Below are positions 18,019 to 27,450 of a stretch of DNA of 64,000 nt, one piece after another (within the stretch, counting starts at the first letter, position 1; each line of letters opens with the position of its first letter). The notes beneath the pieces were generated by a model. It was not told where the DNA came from, ran no database searches, and saw only the letters and a list, made by a program, of their open reading frames with translations. Location: assembly GCA_021811615.1 (NCBI GenBank), contig JAJZNW010000015.1, forward strand, positions 1 through 64,000, read 5' to 3'. The position numbers and the translations under genes were made by a program. This stretch comes from Bacteroidota bacterium (GTDB taxonomy: Bacteria; Bacteroidota; Ignavibacteria; Kryptoniales; JAKASW01).

Positions 18019-19206
18019 CTACTTTCCCTCGTTTAGAATTGCCGGAAAAGAGACCCGGGCAGTACTTCCCTGCCCCGGCTTGCTGCTCAGGATGAGCGTG
18101 CCGCCATGGCTTTTCACAATATTATACGAGACTGACAGGCCGAGCCCCGTCCCACCCATTTCTCTCTTCGTGGTGAAAAAAGGATCCATGATGTACTTCA
18201 AGTCGTCCGGCCGGATACCTTCACCCTGATCCTCCACTTTGACACGCACCTTCTTCCGCTGCGGGTTGAAATAGGTCGATATTTTTATCTCGGCCGACGG
18301 ATCCTTGAGCGACTGGCACGCGTTGTTTATTAGGTTGATCACCACCTGCTCAAGTTGCTGCGCATTCCCGCGAATCAACGGGAGGTCCTTTCCATATTCC
18401 ACCTTGAAATTGTTAGTCGATTTCTTGATCAGGTTCTCGGCGATCAGGATTGCTACTTCAACGACCTTGTTGATCTCAACAGGGTCGTTCAGCGTGTTTG
18501 TGTCTGCTCTCGCATAATCCGTAAGGTTCTTCGTTATGTTCTTGATTCGATCCGAACCTTTCAGGACTCCTTCAAGCAGTTGCGGCATTTTCTCTTTGGA
18601 AGAGCCGTACGACATTCCGGCAACTATGAAATCCCCGTTCTCTTCAAGATACCTGTCGAGAATGGGTGTAATGTCTTTCCAGATTTTCGAGAAAAGCTGA
18701 ATATTCAAGAGGATGAAGTTGTTGGGATTGTTGATCTCGTGCGCGATGCCCGACACGAGTATGCCCAGCGACGCCATCTTATCGGCCTGGATTAGCTGTC
18801 TCGTATGAAGGGCGGCTGCGGCTTCAGCCCTCTTAAGACTGGTGATGTCGTTTATTAAGCCATCGTACCCGACCGTATTTCCTTCGCCATCCTTCGTGAC
18901 CACCACCATGCTCCGAATCCACCTCATCGTCCCATCCCTGTGGATTATCCGATGCTCGATAGGGTCGACTTCTTTGCCCGCGAGCGCGGCCTGCGCCTGC
19001 TCAAGAACCTTCGCGCGGTCCTTGCGGTGTACCATCTTGTACCAGAGATCCGGCTCCCTCTTGAAATCGCCCGGAGTGTAGCCGGTAACGGCGACACATC
19101 CCGGACCGTGAGTCGTCTCCACGGCAATCCCGTCGCGGATTTTCACAGTATAGATGTAATCCGTAAGATAATTGACTAGCTTCTCGTACTTGCCTTCAAT
19201 GTCCAT
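18019..19206 (-). CDS. PAS-domain sensor histidine kinase
   Basis: 395 residues with no obvious membrane segment, so a cytoplasmic kinase. The PAS domain with PAC region lies at about 10-130 (GYTPGDFKREPDLWYKMVHR, RIIHRDGTMRWIRSMVVVTK). The dimerisation helix carries the phospho-accepting His in GIAHEINNPNNFI. The ATPase domain has N-box NLINNACQSL, G1 DQGEGI, F-box region DPFFTTK and G2 GTGLGLS. It resembles the kinases that pair with NtrC-type regulators. The regulator gene starts 9 bases after its stop. The ribosome binding site is weak. Confidence 0.93.
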   Translation of the reverse strand: MDIEGKYEKLVNYLTDYIYTVKIRDGIAVETTHGPGCVAVTGYTPGDFKREPDLWYKMVHRKDRAKVLEQAQAALAGKEVDPIEHRIIHRDGTMRWIRSMVVVTKDGEGNTVGYDGLINDITSLKRAEAAAALHTRQLIQADKMASLGILVSGIAHEINNPNNFILLNIQLFSKIWKDITPILDRYLEENGDFIVAGMSYGSSKEKMPQLLEGVLKGSDRIKNITKNLTDYARADTNTLNDPVEINKVVEVAILIAENLIKKSTNNFKVEYGKDLPLIRGNAQQLEQVVINLINNACQSLKDPSAEIKISTYFNPQRKKVRVKVEDQGEGIRPDDLKYIMDPFFTTKREMGGTGLGLSVSYNIVKSHGGTLILSSKPGQGSTARVSFPAILNEGK

Positions 19207-19721
19207 CTGTAATTCTGGATTCTTCTCATCGATAATTCACGTCTGCAGCAGATTCGAAAGTATAGATTTACTCCTTTCATAATATAGCAATTGGTACGCG
19301 GATTTTTGAAGACAGGCGGGAAGCCGCATGAATCATCTATGATGCTGAAAATTGAAGGCTGTAATAATATCAGAGTTTCGTGGTCGGCGTTTACCCAAGA
19401 AGAGTGGCTGCCCGGGGAAGCGGATGCGGTCGTTATCCAGGCGACAGGCACGCCCGCTTTGGCCGGAGAGTACGGTTTGTTTTGATTTGATTTACAGATT
19501 CAGATTAGTAAGAGACCCGGCTCTTTTCCCTGCAGACCGGATTGGATCGTCGGCCGCTTTCCCCCGGCCGGAATTCCGGTTGAGTTTTCAGTTTTCCCAA
19601 TAATGATGGCTTATCCATACCGATGCTTGCCGGCTCAAGTGGCTCAAACTCTCATCCCCGCCAGAAGCATCACACGTTTGCTTCCGTCCCCCTACCCGAT
19701 GCTGAAACAGGCTGTAGTCAG
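19207..19721. other. 515-base intergenic region
   Basis: Upstream region of the kinase-regulator operon. The only marked feature is a 12-bp perfect palindrome, CCGGAATTCCGG, at 19568-19579, within GC-rich sequence just before the end of the next receiver gene. Plus-strand open frames here have no family features. Confidence 0.4.
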
Positions 19722-20201
19722 TCAGCTATCCAGCCTCACCTTGCTATGCAAGGTATCGTGTACTCTAAGAAGTATCTCGCCGCTCAGATACGGCTTCGAA
19801 AGATAATCCGCCGCTCCTATTTCGAGAGCGACCGATTGAACTTCAGGCTCGATGGAGCCGCTTACCGCGATGACCTTCGCACAAGATTTCAATGCCAGAA
19901 TCATGGACAGCACTTCTTCGCCACTAAGCCTTGGTAGTCCCATGTCGAGCAGGACTAAGTCAATTCCATCCATCTGTTCTGAAAACCTCCGTACCGCCTC
20001 GGTACCGTCCGATGCTAGAACGACTTTATATCCGTTCTCACCTAGAACTGCCTGGAGGAAGTCTCTCAGCATCTCTTCGTCCTCTACAACGAGTATCGTC
20101 TCGCCTTCCCCTTTGGGAAACTCCAGCATATTCAATTCTTCCGGCATCTCACTCTCCTCACAAGCTGTCATACTTACGTTTTGTATATCCGTCTCAAACA
20201 T
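19722..20201 (-). CDS. Single-domain response regulator (receiver only)
   Basis: 159 residues from ATG at 20201, chosen because AAGGAG lies about 8 bases upstream; the frame is open to 20246. A 35-residue acidic N-terminal leader precedes a complete receiver: acidic pocket VVEDEE, phosphorylation Asp in LVLLDMGLP, conserved Ser in AVSGS and Lys in YLSKPY. There is no output domain, so it probably acts through protein contacts or as a phosphate relay. It lies upstream of the kinase operon but 515 bases away, so a functional link is possible, not shown. Confidence 0.88.
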   Translation of the reverse strand: MFETDIQNVSMTACEESEMPEELNMLEFPKGEGETILVVEDEEMLRDFLQAVLGENGYKVVLASDGTEAVRRFSEQMDGIDLVLLDMGLPRLSGEEVLSMILALKSCAKVIAVSGSIEPEVQSVALEIGAADYLSKPYLSGEILLRVHDTLHSKVRLDS

Positions 20202-20470
20202 TGTTCTTTCTCCTTTTGGACTAGGACGTGTTGATATAAGAATCAACGAGCGTGCCGCTCAGAAAGGCGTGAAAAAAGGAAAAACAGGTGAACTAGTGAA
20301 ATGATGGTGTGCGGTTTTGATACAAAGATGTTCGGTATCGATACAGAGGCCGTGAAATCCATCCGGCCTGTCGAACTTGTCCGACCTGGTGATCGGCAGG
20401 GACTCGATAATAAATGGCTCGCGCCGTTAAATGATTGAAGAGTCCCCTGCCGGTCGTGGTTACTATCCTT

Positions 20471-22180
20471 TCATTTCCTTCCGGGCCCCGCAGTTTTTGA
20501 AGCCCTATGCGCGACTAAATTGCCGGACATTACCATGAAGCCTGGTCTGGAAGGCACAGTTGAACGCTTCGCATCGTTAAGATCGTTATCGATGAATTGA
20601 CGCCTGTCTTTGACATCCTTCAGATAAAGGAAGGTCCCTGTTCCCCCGGAGGCCCTGCAGTTCAGGATCGAAATATCCGCTCCGTGCTCTAACACGACGG
20701 CCGGGTCTGACCCTTTGGTTTGCGCCTGTCTGCCGTCAAACCCGTCGATCCTGACATTTTTGAAATGCTCAAAGTAGATACCGTTGGAGAAATAGCTCGG
20801 GACGGAATCAGCCCATTCCAATTTGAAATCGTTAATGCGCAGCCCCTCAACGTATTGAGCGTATATACCGGGAATGTAGTGTTTAAAAAGACTCAATGAA
20901 GGATCGGCGCCCAACCCTCGAAGATCGAAATTCCCTCCGACTGCGTCTGCGTTGACGCCGCCTTTTATTTTGATTCGGATGTGATCGAAAGAGATATTCT
21001 TAATTACGTTCTGACGGGTTCCGTAAATTATCACGCCGTCCTCGGCGTTGGCCGTGATGTTAGTGAAGCGAACATTCTTGATGAGGGTTCTGCCGTCGAA
21101 GGGCTGATCGAGCCTGACTGCAATATAGATCGGTTCCGCTTTCCCCCACCAGTCACCGGTGTATTGATGAGTCTGCATGATGATGTTCGAGAAGAGGACA
21201 TAGCGGGCGGAATCATAGACACCTATTCCACGATTAGAATTCCGGAAGATCAGGTTATCGAAGGTGCAATATCTTCCGCCGTCAAATCTGATCGCGGAAG
21301 AGCGTGACGAGATGACGCAGTTGGTGACGGTTAGATTGTCGCACTGGTTGGCTGCGATGCCGTCATCTGCAGTCCAGATATTGCAGTCCGAGATCCTGGC
21401 ATTTTTCGCCATGATGTTGATGCCGTCATTGTTCGGAATCAGCGGGCTGTTCAAGACATCAATTCCCCTGACATCCACATTCCGGCAGTCTTCGATGTTT
21501 ACGGTCCAGTTCGGCGAGTCCTTGATGGTTATATCTTTGATGAGGACGTTTTCGCTCTGGGCAAGTATGATGAGCGCGCCGGGCCGGTCAGCCCAGGGCA
21601 TCCACGGTTTTATCGGACCGTCCGATTCACCGAACTTCGGGCTGAGGAAATCCTGTCCCTGCCATGTCATGCTCTTTACGAAGTCCCCGCCGTAATGCGG
21701 AGTCTTCGCGTTCATGAAGTACATTCCGTTTCCTTGTATCGTCCCGTGTCCCACGATGGCAATGTTCTTCGCGTGGTTTGCGACTATGATTCCGGCTCTC
21801 AGCCCTTCGCCGGATTGACCGCTCTTATAAGCTCTCAGTTTGAAATACGACTTGAGCTTATACTGTGAAGTATCCCGGCTCCCTTCGAGGACAGATCCGG
21901 TTCCGAGCCTCAGGGTGACATTGCTCAGAATCTCGAACGTGCCGGTCACGTAAGTCCCGGCAGGAAAGAAGACCGTGCCTCCGCCATTCTTTGACGCAGC
22001 CTCGATTGCCCTGTTAATCGCGGGTGTATCCAGCGTCTTTCCGTCGCCGACTGCACCGAAATGCGTCACGTTAAACATACCGGTAACTTCCTGCGCTGGA
22101 CACACCGGGACAGAAAGCGCAAGAAGTGAAAAGGCGAGTAGAGCAGATGACCTGAAAAAGAATATCAATTTGCTTTTCAC
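20471..22180 (-). CDS. GH28-like right-handed beta-helix glycosidase, exported
   Basis: 569 residues starting at GTG 22180, with AAGGAGG just upstream. The signal peptide ends at VPVCPAQ. It opens with the pectate-lyase-like start FNVTHFGAVGDGKTLDTPAI and GGGTVFFPAGTYVTGT, then many beta-helix coils. GH28 aspartate motifs appear as NNDGIN and ADDGIA. The GHG and RIK motifs of classical polygalacturonases are not visible, and SSRSSAIRFDGG occupies the expected place. It may therefore act on another polyuronide or rhamnogalacturonan-like substrate. It is followed (transcriptionally) by an intergenic stretch and preceded by MarC. Confidence 0.85.
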   Translation of the reverse strand: MKSKLIFFFRSSALLAFSLLALSVPVCPAQEVTGMFNVTHFGAVGDGKTLDTPAINRAIEAASKNGGGTVFFPAGTYVTGTFEILSNVTLRLGTGSVLEGSRDTSQYKLKSYFKLRAYKSGQSGEGLRAGIIVANHAKNIAIVGHGTIQGNGMYFMNAKTPHYGGDFVKSMTWQGQDFLSPKFGESDGPIKPWMPWADRPGALIILAQSENVLIKDITIKDSPNWTVNIEDCRNVDVRGIDVLNSPLIPNNDGINIMAKNARISDCNIWTADDGIAANQCDNLTVTNCVISSRSSAIRFDGGRYCTFDNLIFRNSNRGIGVYDSARYVLFSNIIMQTHQYTGDWWGKAEPIYIAVRLDQPFDGRTLIKNVRFTNITANAEDGVIIYGTRQNVIKNISFDHIRIKIKGGVNADAVGGNFDLRGLGADPSLSLFKHYIPGIYAQYVEGLRINDFKLEWADSVPSYFSNGIYFEHFKNVRIDGFDGRQAQTKGSDPAVVLEHGADISILNCRASGGTGTFLYLKDVKDRRQFIDNDLNDAKRSTVPSRPGFMVMSGNLVAHRASKTAGPGRK

Positions 22181-22241
22181 TTGACCTCCTTGGAATCACA
22201 TTCTGGTTCGAAATGGTTTTGGTTTCGAGTCGCGGTTACTT

Positions 22242-22913
22242 TCAGCCGTGGATCAGATTTGTAATGCCGCCGACCGCAATTTGTAAACCGACACAGAAGA
22301 TAAGGAACGCCATCAGGCGGTTTACGATTTTCTCGTTGTGAGAGCCCATGTATTTGATAAGCCGGCCGGCGTTCACAAAAAAGATAAAGATCAGGATACA
22401 GATTGCAAGTATGGATATCAGCAGGGCAGCGTTGTTCAGCATATATCCGGAGAAAGTCTTTTCCTGTACGTGGGCGCTTAGAGTGAAAAGCACGGCGATC
22501 GTTCCTGCACCCGTTGTCATCGGAAAAGTGATGGGGTAGAAGAGCTTGCCCTCCAGCTCAGAAAGCTCCTTGTCGCCCGGACCCTGCGGGACGGGATCGG
22601 GCGAGTCGCCCGACTTATCGGAAGTAAGAAACTCCCACCCGATTTTACAGATCATGATGCCGCCTCCTAGCTGTATTATCGGCACGGACAACCCGAACAG
22701 CTCGAGTATCCAGTGACCGACAAACAGCGTGAAGACGCAGATTCCCATCGCGTATAGTGAGATTTTCCTTACCGCCTTCACCCTTTCGCTTCTCGAAAGG
22801 CCGGTGAAATACTGGTCGACCATCAGCGCCGTACCGATCGGATTCACTACCGGAAACAACGCGATAAAACCCAGGAAGACAATCTCCAGGAAGGATTGAA
22901 TATGTGTAAACAT
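22242..22913 (-). CDS. MarC/UPF0056 family inner-membrane protein
   Basis: 223 residues with six hydrophobic segments. The typical family opening is present: LGFIALFPVVNPIGTALMVD, then YAMGICVFTLFVGHWILELF, VPIIQLGGGIMICKIGWEFL and a hydrophilic loop before FYPITFPMTTGAGTIAVLFT. The N-terminal NPIG and central P-T-GAG motifs define the family. Its function is not well established; members were once linked to antibiotic resistance but this is not supported for MarC itself. It lies between the GH28-like gene and the TonB-dependent receptor, with short gaps. Confidence 0.92.
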   Translation of the reverse strand: MFTHIQSFLEIVFLGFIALFPVVNPIGTALMVDQYFTGLSRSERVKAVRKISLYAMGICVFTLFVGHWILELFGLSVPIIQLGGGIMICKIGWEFLTSDKSGDSPDPVPQGPGDKELSELEGKLFYPITFPMTTGAGTIAVLFTLSAHVQEKTFSGYMLNNAALLISILAICILIFIFFVNAGRLIKYMGSHNEKIVNRLMAFLIFCVGLQIAVGGITNLIHG

Positions 22914-22969
22914 GTATTAGCCGCTTTTTCTCAAGTTAACGAGAAGGCAGCATAGTCTACAAGTTGTCT

Positions 22970-25276
22970 CTAAAATTCATATTCGATTCCAAACACCGGG
23001 AGTATTCCCCACTGGTAGATTGTTCCCTGAACGTTTTTTACCTGATTCCAAAAGTACTGTGCGACGTTCTTCCGGTTGTACACGTTCCATATACTGAGGT
23101 AGCACGCGATGTCGGACCCGCTGAAGTTGAAACGCTTGTCGAAGCGAACGTTGAGGCAATGGTACGGTGGAAGCCTCTTCCCGTTGATCCTACTTGCGTC
23201 AAGGACTCCCCTGTCGAGTCTACTGGAAGCCGCCGGGTCATAGGGAGTATAGGGGACACCTCCGGCGTAAATCCATCTCGCGCTGAATTCCCACTCGCTG
23301 TTCGGTCTGTAACCGCCGTCGATACAGAATATTATCCGGTTATCGTATACCCTGTTTATCCATGCGCCACCGGCGCCAAGGTATTGACTGCTCGAGTAAG
23401 AGGCGCTTATCATCCCATAGAAATCCTTCGCCATCTTTTTCTGCAGGATGAGTTCGACGCCTTTCGACCTCGCTTTCCCGTCACCGGCCAGATCTCCATG
23501 ATCGAAGAAAAAACCGTAGCGGTAGTAAAGCTCATCGATGAGAAAGAGCGAAGGCTGCTGTGGGTCGACCGGGAAATTGCTATAGTTTTTCTGGTATACA
23601 TCGATGCTCAACTTCGTGCTCTCAGTCAGCAGTCTCTCGAAACCGATTATGTAATGGACCGCATTAAGGTCGGCGAGGTTAGCGTTGCCCGGGTTCTGTG
23701 CCAGGAGAATAAGCGGCAGCGTCTGGTAGTAAACACCCGCCGAGGCGGAGACCGACGATTTCTCATCGAGCTTGAGGGTCAGCGAAGCCCGGGGCGACAG
23801 GTCAACATTGCGGTTGTACGAAAAGTAATCCGCCCGAAGGCCCACAATCGATGAGAGAAACGGCGTCAGGTGGGATAAAAGACTCACGAACGCACCTGCC
23901 TTGCGGGCACGAATGCCGGTGTTCATTACAGAGCCATCAACGGGATTGCCTACGGCATCTGTGTAGCTGCCATAGACGATATTATAATTTCCGATAATAC
24001 CTTTCAGCTCTATTCCGAATTCGGCGACGTTGGCGGTGTCCAGCCGCAGATGGTTGATGTTTCTCAATCCAAATGACTCTTCGAGAGAACGATTGTCCTC
24101 CAGCAAAAGGCCCGAGCCGGTTTCGAAAGATTGTTCATTGAAACTCTCGGTAGTCAGCGAAAGAGAAGTATTGGAATATCCTGCGTTTCCCCAGAGTGCC
24201 CGCCAGTTGAGACCGTTCGTCGTCTGGTAATGGTCCTGATTTCCATAGTAGACCATGTCGTTCTCGATAGCCGCCCTGGAGTCGGGATTATTGTGGTCGT
24301 CGCCTAATATGCCGAGAAGTTCGAGAGAATTGTTCCCGTTAAGCTCGTACACCGCCTTCCACTGGTAGTCGCCGTACCGCGGAGCGACCGTCGTCCCCAT
24401 GTCGATCGTCTTTATCAGAAGGTCGAGATAGCTTCTGCGGACCGAGACAAGCCACGATCCCCTGTCGCTGAAGAGCGGTCCCTCGGCGACACCTCCGAAA
24501 CCCGCGAAATCAACGTTGAGCTGGCCCTGAAAAGTCTTCGTACTTCCCTCCCTGAATTTTATATCCATGACCGAGGAAAGCCTGTCGCCGTACTCGGCGG
24601 AGAAACCGCCGGAGTAGAAATTCACGTCACGGATCAGGTCGACATTGATGAGACCGATCGGCCCGCTCGTCGTACCCTGCGTCGGGAAGTGGTTGATATT
24701 CGGTATCTCGATGTTGTCGACGAAGAATGCGTTTTCAATCGGACTCCCTCCTCGGACGATAAGGCCGTTCGACTGGTCGTTCACCTCGCCCACACTCGGA
24801 AGGTTCATCATGATCCTGCTTACATCTCCGGCCGCTCCCGGCGCCCGACGGATCTCTTCATATGAAAATGTTACGGCACTTGTCGGATTCTCGCCCGAAC
24901 CGGGAAAAAGCCGGGGCGTAACATTAACCTCTTTAGTCTGAAATGCGGAGATCTTCAACCCGGCATCGACCCGGACAGCTCTCGCGGGTTTCACTATTAC
25001 ATCGGTTACAATAGCGGGGGCGTAGCCCATGTAGGTAAATTTCAGGTTATAGCTTCCCACAGGGACGTTCTTTATCACGTACTCCCCCCTATCGTCCGTA
25101 GCTGCTCCCAATGAACTACCGGGCACGACGACATGGGCCCCGATGAGAGGCGACTTCGTATCGGCATCGAACACCCGGCCTTCGATCGAGCCGCTTTTCG
25201 GCTGCGCGAAGATCATCTGTGAAGCGGAAAGAAGAATCGGTATTGCGAATACCAGTCCCAATAGTATCTTCATCAT
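22970..25276 (-). CDS. TonB-dependent outer-membrane receptor with carboxypeptidase-regulatory N-domain
   Basis: 768 residues. The signal peptide ends at QMIFAQ. Residues about 30-115 form a carboxypeptidase-regulatory-like domain (GSIEGRVFDADTKSPLIGAH to YNLKFTYMGY), common in Bacteroidota receptors. Then comes the plug with NPTSAVTFSYEEIRRAPGAA, GLIVRGGSPIENAFFVDNIE and GGFSAEYGDRLSSVMDI. The barrel runs to the C-terminal aromatic residue of GIEYEF. It lacks a SusD partner next door, so it is not a typical SusCD glycan pair; the substrate is unknown. An AraC-type membrane regulator follows upstream, 340 bases away. AAGG precedes the two adjacent ATG codons. Confidence 0.92.
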   Translation of the reverse strand: MMKILLGLVFAIPILLSASQMIFAQPKSGSIEGRVFDADTKSPLIGAHVVVPGSSLGAATDDRGEYVIKNVPVGSYNLKFTYMGYAPAIVTDVIVKPARAVRVDAGLKISAFQTKEVNVTPRLFPGSGENPTSAVTFSYEEIRRAPGAAGDVSRIMMNLPSVGEVNDQSNGLIVRGGSPIENAFFVDNIEIPNINHFPTQGTTSGPIGLINVDLIRDVNFYSGGFSAEYGDRLSSVMDIKFREGSTKTFQGQLNVDFAGFGGVAEGPLFSDRGSWLVSVRRSYLDLLIKTIDMGTTVAPRYGDYQWKAVYELNGNNSLELLGILGDDHNNPDSRAAIENDMVYYGNQDHYQTTNGLNWRALWGNAGYSNTSLSLTTESFNEQSFETGSGLLLEDNRSLEESFGLRNINHLRLDTANVAEFGIELKGIIGNYNIVYGSYTDAVGNPVDGSVMNTGIRARKAGAFVSLLSHLTPFLSSIVGLRADYFSYNRNVDLSPRASLTLKLDEKSSVSASAGVYYQTLPLILLAQNPGNANLADLNAVHYIIGFERLLTESTKLSIDVYQKNYSNFPVDPQQPSLFLIDELYYRYGFFFDHGDLAGDGKARSKGVELILQKKMAKDFYGMISASYSSSQYLGAGGAWINRVYDNRIIFCIDGGYRPNSEWEFSARWIYAGGVPYTPYDPAASSRLDRGVLDASRINGKRLPPYHCLNVRFDKRFNFSGSDIACYLSIWNVYNRKNVAQYFWNQVKNVQGTIYQWGILPVFGIEYEF

Positions 25277-25616
25277 TCTGCCTTCATAATGTTTCCAACA
25301 CCATAAATCACAGCAGACAATTTATGGATCGGGATACACGACGTCGTCCAGTCCCATAAGTTCGGACGACATTTTTAGTGAGATGGGGTACTATTCGACC
25401 GGATGAGACTGGCCGTAAACGCTTCCCCACGGAAGTGCAGCCCCTTGAATTTACCGGCCGCGAAATCCGGGAAGGCGCCGGGCGCGGGAAGGTGGAGCAT
25501 CCATTCTATGTGGACTTTGCGCTCCCCTTTCGCGCTTTGGTCTTAAAGAGTGTCCGGGGATTTCACGATAGAGTGCGAGTGAGGGACTGCCCGACTACCG
25601 ACTTGCAAGTACAGTC
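25277..25616. other. 340-base intergenic region
   Basis: Upstream region of the TonB-dependent receptor gene. I see no gene, hairpin or repeat here; a plus-strand open frame crossing it runs antisense into the regulator gene and has no family features. Confidence 0.4.
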
Positions 25617-26777
25617 TTATTCACCCGGATTGGCGGCAGACCTGCGATACTCCGAAGGGGTGAGAAGCGTAGCCTGTTTGAAGACCGAGTTGAAAGTCGC
25701 CTTGGAATTGAAACCGGCATCGAAGGCAATGGAAAGTATGTTCAAATCATTTTTCGAAGGATCGGCCAGATCCTTTTTGACAGCATCGATGCGATAGCCG
25801 TTGACGAAATCGAAGAAGTTCCTTCCAAACTTCGTGTTTATTACTTCAGACAAATTATGCGGTGAGATTGAAAGCATTCCGGCGAGCTGGGCGAGAGTCA
25901 GTGACGGTTCGGTGAAAGGCTTCTCCCTCTCCATTATGTCGATTAACTTCGAAGCGATGAATTCCGAAGTGTCGTCATCGAGGCCGGATCTTTCATACTT
26001 ACGCGACGAACTGCCTTTACCGGAAGCGGACCCGATTATCTCAGCCATGACGGACCTGACTGCGGGAGTCGAGAACACTTCCGACTTGAGCAGGCCGTAG
26101 TAGCCGATCGAGTAGACATATATGCCGGCACAAATCGAGGTTATGAGAAAATTCGAGACGTTGATTCCCGCCGACATCAGTGTGTTTTCGACGAGAAAGA
26201 TAATCCATGCCGACATTGCGGCCAGCGTGAGATACCTCAGCCATCCGAGCCGCACACTTTCGAGGGACGACGTCACTTCCTTTGCGGTTTGAGAATACCC
26301 GGCCAGCATATGGAGGGTCACCGAAGTATAGCCGACTCCAAAAATGACGAGCACCCAATTATAGATGCGGAAGGGAAGCGGGACCAGTGCCGCATCTTCG
26401 CCGGGAGGCAGCGCGATAAATCCATGAAACGTCAGAACGACAACGAAGACGAGCAATTCCACGGCAGCCGCTGGTAAGAAATGCAGCCAATCTCTTCCGG
26501 AGAACTCGCCCGAGTCCGAGACGAGGTATCTCGTGTACATCAAATGAGACGGCGGCACGAGGAAAGGAACGCCCAGAATCGCATAAAGAAAGAAGGGGAA
26601 CTTGTCGTAAAATCCGTTGTCCTGCAGGAGCATGTGAAGGACAGAAAGTCCGCACGCGAACATCATCAGGGCGAGAAACCTGTTCGCATAGACCGCATGG
26701 CGTTTCTGGAAAATAAGGACCGCCAAAAGGAACGATTGTGCAGATGCGAGAAGCAGCACGACTGATTCGAGCGTCAT
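25617..26777 (-). CDS. Membrane-anchored AraC-family transcriptional regulator
   Basis: 386 residues. The first about 245 residues contain seven hydrophobic segments (for example LLLASAQSFLLAVLIFQ and FPFFLYAILGVPFLVPPSHL). A short polar linker leads to a C-terminal AraC helix-turn-helix domain (about 285-380), with LTLAQLAGMLSISPHNLSEV as the first helix-turn-helix, NFFDFVNGYRIDAVKKDLAD, and ILSIAFDAGFNSKATFNSVF as the second. This seven-TM-plus-AraC layout is frequent in Bacteroidota. The membrane part presumably senses a lipid or envelope signal. The TonB receptor next to it is a candidate target. Confidence 0.93.
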   Translation of the reverse strand: MTLESVVLLLASAQSFLLAVLIFQKRHAVYANRFLALMMFACGLSVLHMLLQDNGFYDKFPFFLYAILGVPFLVPPSHLMYTRYLVSDSGEFSGRDWLHFLPAAAVELLVFVVVLTFHGFIALPPGEDAALVPLPFRIYNWVLVIFGVGYTSVTLHMLAGYSQTAKEVTSSLESVRLGWLRYLTLAAMSAWIIFLVENTLMSAGINVSNFLITSICAGIYVYSIGYYGLLKSEVFSTPAVRSVMAEIIGSASGKGSSSRKYERSGLDDDTSEFIASKLIDIMEREKPFTEPSLTLAQLAGMLSISPHNLSEVINTKFGRNFFDFVNGYRIDAVKKDLADPSKNDLNILSIAFDAGFNSKATFNSVFKQATLLTPSEYRRSAANPGE

Positions 26778-26923
26778 AACAGAAGATAATGAAAACCGCC
26801 CGGAACTCCGTGCATTTCAGACGGCAGATTCTCCTGGCGGCAAGACCCGGTCGGCCCCCGCTGCCTTGCGAAAGTGGTCAGGCCATTTCTAAGAGGCTTT
26901 CGCAGGGCCTCCCAACCCGCAGC

Positions 26924-27289
26924 TTATGCAGGGTTGGCGGTCACCAATTCGCTGTCAATGATCTCCTTCAGCTGCTCCTTCGGCAGCGCACCGACAGCCA
27001 TCTTCGGCGTACCATCTTTTGGAATGAACAGCAGCGACGGGATACTCTGAATTCCGAACACCCCGGCCAGCTCCTGCTCCACGTCCGTATTCACCTTATA
27101 GAAGTCAACTTTACCTTCATATTCCTTCGAGAGCTCTTCGATAACCGGTCCTACCGCACGGCAAGGGCCACACCACGGCGCCCAGAAATCCACAACAGCA
27201 GGTAACGTCCCCGCGAATTTCCAATCCTGGTTTTTCTCGTAATTGAAAACCTTCTCCAAAAATGTCTGCTTCGTCAATTGCTCCGGCAT
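26924..27289 (-). CDS. trxA: Thioredoxin
   Basis: 121 residues from ATG at 27289, chosen because AAGGGA lies upstream and the family normally starts here; the frame is open to 27349. The thioredoxin fold has active site WCGPC within VVDFWAPWCGPCRAV, the cis-proline in SIPSLLFIP, and the C-terminal helix LPKEQLKEIID. No signal peptide, so a cytoplasmic disulfide reductase that recycles oxidised proteins. The N-terminal extension KVFNYEKNQDWKF is typical of the Bacteroidota subfamily. A weak GAGGC/GCCTC hairpin lies just after the stop. Confidence 0.93.
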   Translation of the reverse strand: MPEQLTKQTFLEKVFNYEKNQDWKFAGTLPAVVDFWAPWCGPCRAVGPVIEELSKEYEGKVDFYKVNTDVEQELAGVFGIQSIPSLLFIPKDGTPKMAVGALPKEQLKEIIDSELVTANPA

Positions 27290-27450
27290 TGTATAATTCC
27301 CTTTTACGTTGATAGCTGTTTTGTCTTCGGTGAGATGACGAATCGGCAAAAACGATTCGCGTTTCGCTCGGGAAAATTACGATCCGCCACTTGTCCGCCA
27401 TGCGTTTCCACTGCTGCCTGAATCATAATCCGCACTTAAGTCCAAGCCAT

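Noticed and set aside
22964-23854. 296-codon plus-strand open frame opposite the TonB-dependent receptor
   Set aside because: Fully antisense to a clear receptor gene, no ribosome binding site and no family features; a codon-bias shadow.
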